Made by a program: the position numbers and the translations under genes
Shown: positions 1 to 11,596 of the stretch, one piece after another
Numbering within the stretch: the stretch's first letter is position 1
How the letters are laid out: every line of letters begins with the position of its first letter
Notes under the pieces: model-generated
What the model was told of the DNA's origin: nothing
Database searches by the model: none
The model's input: only the letters and a program-made list of their open reading frames with translations
From: Icerya purchasi
Taxonomy: Eukaryota; Arthropoda; Insecta; Hemiptera; Monophlebidae
DNA: 64,000 nt
Assembly (NCBI GenBank): GCA_039619475.1
Contig: CM077115.1
Span: forward strand, 179,758,695 to 179,822,694
Direction of reading: 5' to 3'

Positions 1-16
1 TACACACATACACACA

Positions 17-19
<3 letters not shown>

Positions 20-54
<35 letters not shown>
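20..54. repeat. (TA)n microsatellite
   Basis: A nearly pure TA dinucleotide run, preceded by a short CA-rich stretch. It is a simple repeat with no sign of a surrounding gene. Confidence 0.95.
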
Positions 55-58
<4 letters not shown>

Positions 59-1629
59 TATTTGTATATACATTGTACACGCTTCACTAACTAGGTAGTA
101 TAGCAGAAATGGACCGAAAAAAATTCGTTCAAAATTATCTTTACTGAATCTAATAGGGAGGTTCGTTTTTAACTTTTCACCTGGTTGGTGCGTATGATTA
201 GCTTTTATCAAAGAAAGAGTTTCCGAGCCGTAGTCGCAACGCTGAAAACGATGTAATCGGTATTTCTCGAGTTTTTCTATTCATCCGTAAGACATTCCGT
301 AAGAAACTTTAACTATTTCCTTAATTGAATAAATTCTTACCGATGATGATCAAGACAATATTTAATACGTTGACATTTGCAAGAAAACTGTATACTGGCT
401 TTTAACATCCTCGGCTTTTTTATTTATTTACTTATTTTAGCATGATTTATTTCTTCGCTGTTGTAAGTACGTTGTTCATAATGCCGCGGAAGAATAATTT
501 GTACAGTGTAACATCGACAAAACCAAAAAAAGGGTAGAAAAAATAGAAAAAGAATAAATAAATTTTTCGTTTTCATTTCATTACGTACTACTTACACTGT
601 AATGTAATAAGAAGTGGTTCTTTAGGGGCGAAATTTCAAACATCTAATCAGTTTTACAGTATTACACGCAATAAGCCTTCATCGGTATATGTTATAACTT
701 AATGTTGGCACCTGTCTGTTGTTAAAATGTCGTAACGTTATTTCCGTTTGCACATTATTTGTTTTACGCGTTTCTATTGCCATTTTAGATTCGTTGATTT
801 TACGTAAGTTACTTTGAAGTTTTTCTTCAGTTAACTCGAAAATTACGTGTTCCGGATTATTTTCTTTTTAATTTACTGTATTTCGCGAGAAGTAAATGTT
901 TTGCGGAATTTATCGCAAGCTCGATAATATTTTATTAGTTATCATATTTTGTGCAACTTAGACGCGGTATTTTAAAGATTAATTTCCTGACGGTAGCGAC
1001 GAGAACAACACGGGTCTATATACACTTGCATCGCGTATGATTAAGAAGAGCCGTATGACTACTACTTTGTAAAACGGACTAATCCCGAACCAAGAGGTGA
1101 AAGCTCATCTAACGAGCTAAAGCGTTTTCTAACAATGCTCGATGGTGAGGGTTAAATCAGAGAAAAATCGAGTGATGTAATACGCGGGGAAGTTTCTTAA
1201 AATTCGTGTTGAAATAAACATATTCGTCCGATCTTATCATTTTTTTATATTTCGCTTTCATCATTAATATTGCATTTTGAAGATGCACAGGCATTAACAC
1301 GTCGATTTTGTCGATTCGTGGTGGTAACGACGTTACTTTTCGAACGGAGTTTATTATTTTCATAAGAGAAAAAAGTACGAATTTCCTCGATAACATTAAA
1401 GAATAATGTAAAACACTCACCTTATAAATTTGTTCCAACGGTCAAATTACAAACACACTGTTAATAAACGCGCCGCGCAACGGAATAGCATTGCATATCG
1501 CCCCAATGGAGAAGGTTTTAGTACTAATGACAAAACCTGAAGGTGCTTTTAATACGAACACGGCTAAACTAATGATATTAACGTTTACAATTATTACATA
1601 AGCCGCATTTTATGCGTTAAAAATATCGT
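55..1629. other. Gene-free A+T-rich stretch
   Basis: No homology-bearing open frame, RNA gene or inverted repeat was recognised here. The longest frame is a 93-codon minus-strand frame at about 1157-1438 whose translation shows no familiar domain. The sequence is complex rather than repetitive, with only short A and T runs. Confidence 0.5.
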
Positions 1630-2091
1630 TTCGAAAAAAAGTTATTTTCTCCCCCGGAAATTTATAATAAAAATGTATTAAAACATAAACAATACCTTTT
1701 CCGAACAAAACATAATATATTTTAGAGTAGCATAATGATAATATTATAATTCTTAAACAACATTAACCTTTTTGTATTTAGCACCGAATTCACAAATTAC
1801 AATAGCATTTAGAAACTAATTAGAGTATTATATAGTGCCCCTTGTTTTTCATAAGCCAGGTATAAATGTTTAATGTGGGTTTTTAATTTTCTACCGCAAT
1901 TTGTGAATTTAGAGTCGACTTTATTAAAGTAGTATTAATGTTGTTTAAGAATTATCACAGTATCTCCCGTTAAGGTATGCTCGGAAATAGACTATTTTTA
2001 AATTATGTTTTAGTGTTATTTTTATTCAATTTTGAAAGTACATCATAGAGAGTCGGTATTTCTGTGTTTTTTTTTTTTTTTTTTTTTTTTT
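1630..2091. mobile_element. Palindromic fold-back element, copy A
   Basis: This is a non-autonomous element with two long, diverged inverted arms. A perfect 21-bp inverted pair lies at 1746-1766 and 1935-1955 and contains TTCTTAAACAACATTAA. Outside it the arms still align loosely, for example AATAAAAATGTATTAAAACA on the left against the complement of 1990-2030. The right side ends in AGTCGGTATT followed within a few bases by a 25-nt poly(T) run at 2067-2091, matching the right ends of copies at 44835-45302 and 49182-49806. No coding potential is visible. It resembles a MITE or fold-back element, but I cannot place it in a superfamily. The left boundary is approximate. Confidence 0.7.
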
Positions 2092-5000
2092 AATAAATTT
2101 TATTTCACCATTTTTCATTCAAAATATTTTGACTGATAATAGACTAACCTAAATTGGTGCTACTTTCAGTATTTTAAGCAGTATAATAATGTTCAAAATC
2201 TGTCGATGATGAGCTGTTTTTGTTTGTTTTTTTTTTGTTTTTTTTTTTTTTTTTGATTATATTAGGTAAAAAAAATACGTCTATCCGTTTTTTAACGATT
2301 ATTATTTAAATGACTAGTGAAGGGGGATCAGCATTCACCGATACTTACATGTGTATACGCACATGTGATTGTCATTGAGCGGTACAATTTCTAATATAGA
2401 AAAAAAGACTCGGTATCATTCGAATATCATCCCGTACGGTCAAATAAGCAGTAATATGGTACGATGCGTGTAATATTTCGGTTTCAGTTTTCTTTATTCA
2501 AATCTATATAAATATTCGTTGCCTTGTTGAACTTTTTTCCGAAATTACGTTTCGACGCTTAATACCGATAAAATATTTCAAGCGTCGACGAGGACGTTTC
2601 TTCTTATTAAACTTCTCTCTCGGGGGAGATTAGTGAATACGTTTGCCCGATAGAGTACCGCAGACCAGTGTACACTCTTGAATGAATCATTAGAATCGGC
2701 CTAAACAGATAAAAGCTATCCGCGAACAAACATAAAAACAGAAAACAAAGCATACGCGACGAACGCATAATCTGCTCCTTTTTGATAATGGCCGTTTGCT
2801 ATGAACGCTTAATATTCTCGCGTTAACGGCGAATATGCAAATATACATACCGTTATATGTATATTACTTGGACCGCGTTTGTATCGCGGGCTGGTAAAAG
2901 ATTACAGTCAGTTTCAAGTTCTCGCATACTCACAGTCGTATAGAATACTGACACGAGCACTACATACCTATACAGAGCAATAGCCGTGTCGTCCGAAATA
3001 GTACCACTGGAAAGAGAAGTAATGGTACACATATTTTAAGCTCCGATTCTGAAGCACAATGCAAACACGCGTAATTGTAAAATAAAATGCGCTACAATGC
3101 TAAAGAAACTATTAACCTGCAAATCGCTGCGAAGCAGTAATTTTCTTTTAGAGTATTTTTTTTCGCCGAGACGGATTAGGTCATTTCATTTGACACACAG
3201 CTGACTAAAATAGAAAGCCGAGTCATCCTCGACAGTCCAGGTCTCGACAAATTCCATAGAAGTAGATAAAACGGGGCATAGCCGGTTATAATTTTCTACA
3301 ATTAAAAAAAAAAAAAATTACGCGACCGACTGTGTCGCTTGACGGTAAACTTCTTTCGGCAGCTAATCGAAACTAAGCGGTCTTTTTAATTTAACTTTTA
3401 ACGGTTTTTTTTTTTTTTTTTTTTCTGGAAAAAATCGTTCTCATTAGTGTGCATCTTAAAACTTGTTCCTCAGGGTGGACATAGAAAAATCTTTCGCAAC
3501 ATGCACGCTGAACGAATTTGTCGCATCAGACTGCTTTTCTTTTTTCCACTGAGCAGCTTATAGAGAATTACCATTTAGTAAAAGTGTCATTTAATAGGAG
3601 ATTAGAAATTTCGGTAATAAAGGAGGCTAAAAAAAAAAGAAGAAAAAAAAAGAACTACGGTAAGAAAGGCGAAGCAAGGATGGCGTGGGTACTACATATA
3701 AGGTTCCAAGTAAGATTGGAATAATGCGGGTGGTGGTCGCTCTTCTCTGAGGAAATGTATGGATACGTTCGAATAAAACTGTGTAATTTTCCTATGGGGA
3801 GTTAAAGGGACACAACTAAACAAGAGAGAAACGGAGCTGGAAGTGAATTATTTATTGAACGGAAGTAGAACAACGGCTAACGCTAGGGACTTGAAGCAGG
3901 GAAAGGAAAAGAAGAGAGTCTTATAGAAAGGTAGAATAGAGTTAGAAATGAAGATCATGATGGGAATGACAAAAAAAAAAAGAAAAAAAAAACAGAGCCA
4001 GTAGTAAAGACTTTGAGCGGGGGAAATCCGCTCATGAACCGGCCCGGTTGATTGCAGCCGAACGTGCCAATGAGTGTCGATCAACTCGTTGCCGGAAGTG
4101 CTGCGATGAATGGAAATCCAAAGTAGATTGGGATAGAACGAGATGCAAATAAATGCGAAGGCGCTTTCGACGAAAAAGGGAAAAAATGACTTTCCGAAAT
4201 ACATGACATTTGGAATAATTGAGTTAATAACGGGAGCAGCAAATGAATGGCGGGGACCGTCAGTCATTTTTTCCAGCTTTTTTTCATTCACTACGCTTCT
4301 TCCTAGGAGTCTTGCTTAATGTTTTATTTCCTGCGAGAACTTCATCTGATGCATTCATCGAAAGAATATTAAACAAATAACAGCGCTTTGTTTAAATTCT
4401 TTGCATGGAAATATTTTATGCGCGAGCCGTGGCAGTTGAAAAAGAAATGTGCAGTTTGCCGGAACAGAAGAAAGATAACCGGAACCGAGTTGATGGAAAA
4501 TATATGTCGTCAGAAGGAGGAAGCGTCCGGTTGCCGCGCTGAATAATGGAGCGAAAAAACTTCTTATATAGAACGTGTAATGGAGGCAATTTGTCTAATA
4601 AATCGCCGACCGAAATGATGGCGAATTTATCATCGATCGAACAGAGTTTACAAGATGGCGAGCGGCCAACGTGTTACTTTTTTCCCCATTTCGCAGCGTT
4701 TTGAATTCAGTTGTGCCCCCCCCCTCCACGGTGGCTGCTTTCGACTAAATCGCCACCTACTTGTTTCACACCGGTGCTGGTCGACCGACTTAATTCGGCA
4801 AAAGACGCGCACAAGTGTGTGAATGCTTTAGAAGTGCCGACAATTAACGCGCTGCTCGTAATAATAGAAAAGCCAAAATTGAATTTCGAACGTGCGGATT
4901 TGAATTTTGCCTGTGTGCGGAAACGAGACGGGCTGGGGAGAATGTTTTTGTGTTGCCAATGTGACGGCGATAAAAAATTCTAGAAACGGCTATAAGTTCA

Positions 5001-5195
5001 ACCGGATGAATAATAATAATTTGTTTTGGTGTCGTTCTAACAACTGCAATGTGTGCTATACGGTGTTTTAATTTTTCAATGTGTGCCAGATGTTGAAAAG
5101 CTTACGTGAAATTTCAACTTCTCCCCGATTAGTGACGACCCCATTTATTTATAATTGGCACTCTGTACATGTTTTAAAATTACAAATGATTAAAA
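2092..5195. other. Gene-free stretch with T-rich and purine-rich segments
   Basis: A (T)nG(T)n tract lies at about 2220-2254. About 3600-4300 is purine-rich on the plus strand, which leaves few stops on the minus strand and produces a 147-codon frame at 3848-4291 that looks like a composition artefact. A C9 run sits at 4716-4724, and about 4440-4980 is visibly richer in G+C. No domain, tRNA or transposon end was recognised. Confidence 0.45.
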
Positions 5196-5240
5196 TGAAA
5201 TAAAACCTGAATTGAAATAAAACCTGAATTGAAATAAAAC
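5196..5240. repeat. 17-bp tandem repeat, 2.6 units
   Basis: The unit TGAAATAAAACCTGAAT is repeated exactly at 5196 and 5213 and starts a third time at 5230 before breaking into A-rich sequence. It is a minisatellite seed with no coding content. Confidence 0.9.
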
Positions 5241-6031
5241 AAAAAAACAAAGGCATGACTGCGTATAAATTTCGGAGGTTCGGTTCTTTCGAAGAAATTT
5301 ATAATATTCGATTTTTTAGTACATTGAAATGTGTCATACTTGTATCGTAGTAATTATTGCAATACGTATCTGAGGTTTTCATTAATTTCGTTAAGTTTAC
5401 GATAAGCATTTAAACGCTGTAACATTCACAAATCACACGGGATAATTTTTTCTCGGTTCACTTTAAGGGTTAACTGAAAAAAAAAAAAATAATAACCACC
5501 TTTCAAAGTTCCAGACGGTGGGCCTCGTCAAGTAATCACATAAATAATACTGTCGAAAATTTTAGACGTAATATTTTTTATTACCTTCGCTGCACATGTC
5601 GTTTTTTGTAATGAAACTCTGTCGGTTCTGGCAATATTCGTCTCCCTAATAATGGTATCTTCGTAGCCCCCGATTTGGATTCAGTTTCATCTTAATTTAC
5701 CACTTTTCCGGTGCGTAAAAAGTTGTTCCTCCGAGTGGTTCATCGCGAGGAATAAACCGTAATGTAGAAATGGGCGGTTTGCGACACCGATCACCACATC
5801 TTTCTTGAATGTCCATTTCTTTCTGTCAAACGCTGTATTCTATATTTTTGTCTGCTGAAACTCACGCTATTCCTTATTGTTAATCTCTTATATTTTGTCC
5901 CTCCCCTCGCCATCCATTAGTAGTTCATTTACATTATCCATATCTGACCGAATTAAAATTTTACTGACAGTTCTTTTCTTTCTTTTTGTTTTTGAGTGTA
6001 GGTCCCTTTAGCTGACGTGCCCAAAGGAGGG

Positions 6032-6033
<2 letters not shown>
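5241..6033. other. Gene-free stretch
   Basis: Ordinary A+T-rich sequence with an A13 run near 5478. No recognised gene, RNA or transposon end. Confidence 0.5.
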
Positions 6034-6082
<49 letters not shown>

Positions 6083-6088
6083 AAAAAA
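6034..6088. repeat. (TA)n microsatellite with poly(A)
   Basis: A TA run of about 44 nt is followed directly by A12. The 130-codon frame that reads through it from 6017 is driven by the repeat (alternating I and Y residues) and has no recognisable domain. Confidence 0.93.
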
Positions 6089-7561
6089 CCCAAGTGCGAA
6101 AACTTAAGATATATGTATCCGTTGTTATTAATGAGATTTTTTGCAGCACCGGAAGATCGTTTAATTGTGTCGTCTTTATCATCATCGGTAAAAGCGTGGC
6201 ATTCTTACAAAAACTTATTACTTTTTAGTTTATCTATTCTACAGAGAACTCTTTGTACATGCAGAACGATGCACAATGATCTCCCGGTCTCGCATGACCT
6301 TTTTGTAAAATATTATACGCACGCATTTAAATGTTGCTCTGGCAAACAAATGCATCCCGATGATAGGTTTAATTTTATCACTCGATATACTTCCATACGA
6401 GGCTGTTGACATTGGGCACAATTTTTTGCTATTAAACTCTTTTCTGATTGTACGCATTTTGTACGCAAATTACAAAATTGTGGAAAAACCCCGAATTTCT
6501 ATCACAATAAATTTTATAAATCGCCTTTCACCGATTTTTCTAATTTCAATTGCACTGAATTTTTACATTTTAAAGGCTACATATGCGACAAATAATAATC
6601 TGCACGAGAAATAGTTAAAATAACACTAATCATTATTAGATATCAAGCAAAATAACGAGAAAAAAAAAGCGTGAAAAAATTGGTGGTTTACCTATTTTGC
6701 GAAATTTTTAAAATCCCTATTCAAAGCAGTAGTTCTATAGGCTGGCATTGGACCACCAGGTGTGATTACCATCTAGGACACATTTTAAGTGCTTTTTTTT
6801 TAATTGTCAAATTTTATAATTTTCGACCTACCAGCGCCTTATCTAGGTGGAATTTCGCGCTGCAATTAAAATTTGGCGACAGAACTTAATAGAGAGATAC
6901 GGTTATTATTATGCTTGAATTAAAGTAAGCTAAGAGATTATCCCGGTATTTTTGTAGAGTAGGCTTTCACACTGTTTCCCTTATAATTACGGTAGTGTTG
7001 CATTATCCTCGTTTCGTTTAATTATACCGACGCAACGCGAACTGTTCTCGCACGGAAGGTACGTCCGATTCTTTCTTATATAATAACGTAAAGCCGTAGA
7101 GGAAAGGTGGGTTGTGTAGAAAAACTAAACTAGGCCAAGAATGAAAAGAAATAGGGGGGAAAAAAAAATGGTGTTCCTTCTCGATGGATACTAGTTCTGT
7201 TCCACATTCATCCTTTCATTACTCGGTAAAAATTTAATTTTACATAGAGTTAATAATTATGACAACAATTTACATCAGGTGTTGTGTGCGGGAATTATAT
7301 TAAAATTGTTACGATACGTGGCGACGAGAGTTTTTATTATACTTTACGGCAGCATATAAATAATGCGAGAACGTGGCTAATTAGAAACGTTGTAATATGC
7401 GAAAAAAGAAAAAAGTACCTTTTCGTACTAAAGGTGAGTCTACAAAAAGAGAGGTTAGAGAAAAGAAAAGGATAGAAACAAATTGGTGTGTGCTTAAGAC
7501 CACACGACAGAAGTGAAAACTTCATTAAGGCCAGGTTAATAATACGAAATACAACTATTTC
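6089..7561. other. Gene-free stretch
   Basis: Several overlapping short frames occur on both strands, including frames of 60-106 codons. None shows a familiar motif and they overlap one another in different frames, as expected for random A+T-rich sequence. Confidence 0.45.
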
Positions 7562-7704
7562 TTTTTTTGTTTTATATTCATTAAGGCGAATAATATTTAC
7601 AATATTATATGTATAATTATTATAATTGTGTATACATTTTTTTTGTTCTATGTTCATTAAGGCGAATAATATTTACAATACATATATGATTATAATTGTG
7701 TATA
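7562..7704. repeat. 76-bp tandem duplication
   Basis: TTCATTAAGGCGAATAATAT occurs at 7577 and again at 7653, a spacing of 76 bp. The flanking T-rich lead and the trailing AATTGTGTATA are duplicated too, so two adjacent units of roughly 70 bp are present with a few differences. No coding role is apparent. Confidence 0.9.
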
Positions 7705-8030
7705 AATTACTCTGGTAAATTTTTCTCTGACTGATCGTCATTTGTATCGTACTCTAAAAATGAAACAATTAATTTGTGATAATTAAAATATCAAATGAAT
7801 ACTTTTGATTGAAACTTTGCTAAATGTCTAAAAAAATCTCCGTCAATTGTAGTTCCATATTTTGTTGCGCGTTCGTTTGGATCATTCGACATAATATTCA
7901 AATCTAATGTTGATTTCAAATAATATCTTATGACGATAGATAGCGTCTTATACACGCACAACGAATTCTGTCACATTTACATATTTATACACGCGTATAA
8001 TTTTGAATAAATAACGTATTAAATAAAACG
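7705..8030. other. Gene-free stretch
   Basis: A+T-rich sequence between the tandem duplication and the fold-back structure. Nothing was recognised. Confidence 0.5.
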
Positions 8031-8199
8031 TGTCGATGCTGAATGCGACTGATGCGTCACGCTCTCTTATGTAACGAGCGAGTATAGCAGTGATGCGTTG
8101 ACTCTAATTCTCTCACTTCCTCAGTCGACGAGAGCCGACTTTACTCGAACGAGCGTTACATAGCCGAGCGTGACGGCTCAGTCTCATTCAATACCCACA
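8031..8199. repeat. Inverted repeat, about 55-bp arms
   Basis: The left arm at about 8031-8094 and the right arm at about 8142-8199 are imperfect reverse complements. Paired segments include CGTCACGCTC with GAGCGTGACG, TTATGTAACGAGCGAGTA with TACTCGaacGAGCGTTACATA, and TGAATGCGACTGA with TCAGTCTCATTCA. The loop is about 47 bp. The arms are richer in G+C than the surroundings. It could be a small MITE or a hairpin-forming fold-back repeat, and no target duplication was identified. Confidence 0.8.
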
Positions 8200-9007
8200 A
8201 AGTCAAGTACTCAGCGAGCCTAAAGAAATTTTCACTTATAAAAAAAAAGCACGGTGAAACAAATATGATCACGATTTATACTGAACATTTTGCTGCAAAT
8301 CTTTTTCTTTAAGAAAATTTTCAGTTATGCAATTACAATAAAAATATTAAACATAAAAATAAACCGGTATGCGCTTTATTTAATGTAAATCTATAAATTT
8401 ACAACTGAACACAGCATTGGTGGTGATCTGTTCATTGTTTTCATAATAAAACTTTTCGACGCGATTCTCAACAAAAAAGCCGCCGCGTGTCTAAGGGGCA
8501 CTAATTAATCTAACCGTAGAAAATACAGTATGTCTCCGAGAAATTGTCGATGTCGCGCAAATATTTTTTTAATTCCGGATCTAAAAAATTATCAGTATCA
8601 AGTTGTCTGTCTGACAAAACAATTTTTCTCGAATATCTCTTAATTCGAGAACAGTCCGATTTTTCTGATGCCATCACCCTTTTTTTTAATACCGAAAAAA
8701 AAAAAAAAAATTGTGTGCCATCATGGAACTTCAATCAGGAATTCCTTACGCTGTTTCTTGTTTTATCATCATTATTAAACACATTATGAAAATTATTTTA
8801 GTTAATTATCGAGGATTTATAATTTCTCTTTAAGATTAAGTTTTCAAATGATACTTATTGAATAGATTGAGTTGTAGTTGTAAGTAAAGAAACCAAACAA
8901 ATCAACGAGACACGTGGAAAATGAGCGATTGACATGTTGAGATATGCGTGTTTTAGACCTTTTACGCTATTTTCTTCAATTTTTGCTATTTCCCGCTGTT
9001 TTCTTGC
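8200..9007. other. Gene-free stretch
   Basis: Two opposed frames at about 8510-8789 overlap each other through an A run and look spurious. No domain was recognised. Confidence 0.45.
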
Positions 9008-9359
9008 TTTTTAGCACATTTCACACGATTTTCCTTAATTTTTCACCATCTTTATCAGGTTTGTACTAATTCGACTCTCTCAACCTGTATTATAATTTAA
9101 AAGTGGCTCCTCTGTTTACAACTGTCAGCACTTCTCTTCTATAAATCCTATGATTTCTTGGATACTGTATATTATTTGCTATCGGGATCATAGGGGGTGG
9201 TTGGAGGTGGCTGGAGCACAACCGGACGGCTAGAAGAAGGTTCAAAGGTCAATGTGGCAAAATGATGGCGAGGGCACATTTTATCACGTTTTTAGCACCT
9301 TTCACACAATTTTCCTTAATTTTTCACCATCTTACTAATTCAGCTCTCTCAACCAGTAT
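9008..9359. repeat. Direct repeat pair flanking about 200 bp
   Basis: An approximately 80-bp sequence at 9008-9090 recurs in the same orientation at 9289-9359. Shared blocks include TTTTTAGCAC, TTTTCCTTAATTTTTCACCA, CTAATTC and CTCTCTCAACC. The second copy lacks about 12 bp after CACCATC. The 198-bp interval is relatively G+C rich (GGGGGTGGTTGGAGGTGGC). The layout could be two units of a larger satellite or terminal repeats of a very small element. I see no primer-binding site or TG..CA ends that would argue for LTRs. Confidence 0.8.
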
Positions 9360-11526
9360 GGTGACGTCGTAGGATGGCTTGGTTATATTTTATTAAAAAT
9401 TGCGCCTGCAGAAAATGGGTATGCAACCTACACACTGTGTCGAAACGAATCATTTCTACCGAACTATGAGAGGTTTTTGCCAATGATGTTTGCAAATTTA
9501 GAAGGTAAAATACACTCGTTAAAATAAAAAAAAAAAAATTGAATAAAATATTTTCTACAGTAAATATTTTAAATAAAATGACTACTACGGTAATATGGAA
9601 TCTTAATTAATTGTTTTCTATAATTTTTTTTTTACGAAGAAATAAAGAATTCAGCGTTACATGACTTGATGTTACGTGACGATTTCGCCATTCAGGTAAC
9701 CCGCGTTAAAGAACTTCGTTCCAAAAAAAAACAAAACAAAGCAAATATAAAATTTGTGAACAACTGAACGCAGCCATAAATAAATGTTTTTGTTAACTTT
9801 AAATACTTAAACCATCGATTTTTATTTCCATCGTATAATCTTAATTTACTTGATATATTTATATTTTCAGTTTTCATTCCATACGAGCGGATTTAGAGGG
9901 CCATTTATATGTAAATTATAATATTAGCAATACTTTTTTTATTTTTTTCACAATTTTTTGGCCAGCTTCCTCTTATTCATATTTTCCATTTTATATGACT
10001 ATTTCATTGTGTTTTAAAAACGGACATAATTATCGACCCTCGTCTGTATTTGGTTGAGCTACTACTCTATTTGTTGCGTTAGAGTAAAATGTTTTTAGGT
10101 CTGCTAGGCTTTCAATAAAGTTTTCCTTCTTTGTTCAAATTTGCAGCATAGCTTAAAAAGCTATATATTATGCTCTAGCGATCCTTTCCTACGACAAAAA
10201 TTATGCTGCCATCTATCATTCTCAAATGTGCAATTTGAAACGGAGCACGATGATGTCCTGCATATTGCTGTTGTGAAGTCTTTATTTAAATCCGAACCGC
10301 GGATGTCCCTCAACTGATTTATTGAGATTACCCCGTATAATTTGTACTGAATCGACTCTCTGTATGATGCCTCCCACTGTTTTAATAAATATTCTTTTTA
10401 TAACTGCCAAATGTTCTTCCCAAAATTACCTTTGTTTTATTATATACTTCTTCAGACCTTGTTAATCGGCTATATATCGTTTCCGTTGGATTCCAAACGT
10501 GTAACGGGATTCACTTAAATGCAACAAAGATTCTTTGTGCTCTTTTAATCTATGTATTGTTTTTCTGCTTTCTATTTCTACATTAGTCATTTTTCCGAAG
10601 AATACCTGTGTTCTAATTGTTTTTCTAAACATTCCCCTAGCATCCGTTAGTATCGGTATTTTCTTGTTACAATTATTTTTTATGTTTTCTAATGCCACAC
10701 ATTTATAGCGCCTATAGCTGCACCGTGTAAGAAGATCCGGCATATGTTATTCGATATACTTTTAATACCTCCTCCCCTTATTAGGTATTAGCAATATTAG
10801 CCGTAACAATGGAGTTTATATCGTCGTGCCCAGTTAAAGGCCGCCTCAGGTAACGACGAGAAAAATTAATAACAATGCAAACTTCTGGCCAAAAATAATT
10901 TAAATGTAAAAATTGTTTTCAAAGTACCTTAGATGGGGGGGGGGGGATAGAACACAAAAAAAAACCTAGACATTTCGATATTTTAAATTATTACCGGAAA
11001 GAAAGAAATACAAAAAGCTATCGAAAAAGTAATTATCGAATTTACATTCTCGAACAATAATAAAGCCGATTTAAAATTTTCCTATATTAGCATTTGGAAA
11101 TGAGGAGAGATCGCGGTGTAAAATCGTATTACTTTCATGATCTCGAAGGGACTTTTTAAATAAACGGAATAATGAATCGGGAAGAATGATGAACGCGTTT
11201 TAGATATAGGCAACTAACTATTAAGCTTTTTTTCGCTCCGGTTATTAATTTATATTTGTCAAAAAGTTTCCGATCTCGAAGACAGATAAAGGCTCAATGG
11301 GAATTTTTCATCTGATCTAGTACGACGGGAAATCAACTGACAGGCAGATCGAAGAATATACAAAGTTAACTGACAGATCAACAACGATTGCGTAATTCTG
11401 CATTCGACGAGAAAAGCGCCGCATCCGAACGGAACCGACTGATCCTTCAAATAAGATACTCCAACTGTCTGCAAACTTTAATACACTGCAGAATATCAGC
11501 CGATATTTGCAACTGCAATTTAGTTT
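9360..11526. other. Gene-free stretch with a possible LINE relic and a G13 run
   Basis: A 13-nt G run lies at 10934-10946. On the minus strand between about 10000 and 10743, scattered frames read like a badly decayed retrotransposon tail, but no diagnostic motif is intact, so I do not call a gene. The rest shows nothing recognisable. Confidence 0.4.
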
Positions 11527-11545
11527 AATAACAATAATAATAGTA

Positions 11546-11595
<50 letters not shown>
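11527..11595. repeat. (AAT)n microsatellite, possible retroelement tail
   Basis: A trinucleotide AAT run, interrupted by a few AGT units at its left end. Immediately to its right, 11600-11690, the minus strand reads GTTCGAAACCGGTCAATAAA then an A+T-rich stretch running into (ATT)n. That order looks like the 3' end and tail of a minus-strand retroelement, which is an inference from layout only. Confidence 0.85.

Positions 11596-11596
<1 letters not shown>

Noticed and set aside
3848..4291. 147-codon minus-strand frame with hydrophobic C-terminus
   Set aside because: Same purine-strand effect, with phenylalanine runs coming from poly(A) tracts. No family resemblance.
6017..6409. 130-codon frame through a (TA)n run
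   Set aside because: The first third encodes only IY repeats from the microsatellite and the remainder overlaps a minus-strand frame without motifs.
9008..9359. Small LTR retrotransposon
   Set aside because: The direct repeats lack TG..CA ends, a primer-binding site and a polypurine tract.
10000..10743. Possible decayed LINE C-terminus on the minus strand
   Set aside because: Phrases such as EQRRKTLLKA and NATNRVVAQPNTDEG hint at a retrotransposon tail but no diagnostic motif is intact, so a call is not supported.
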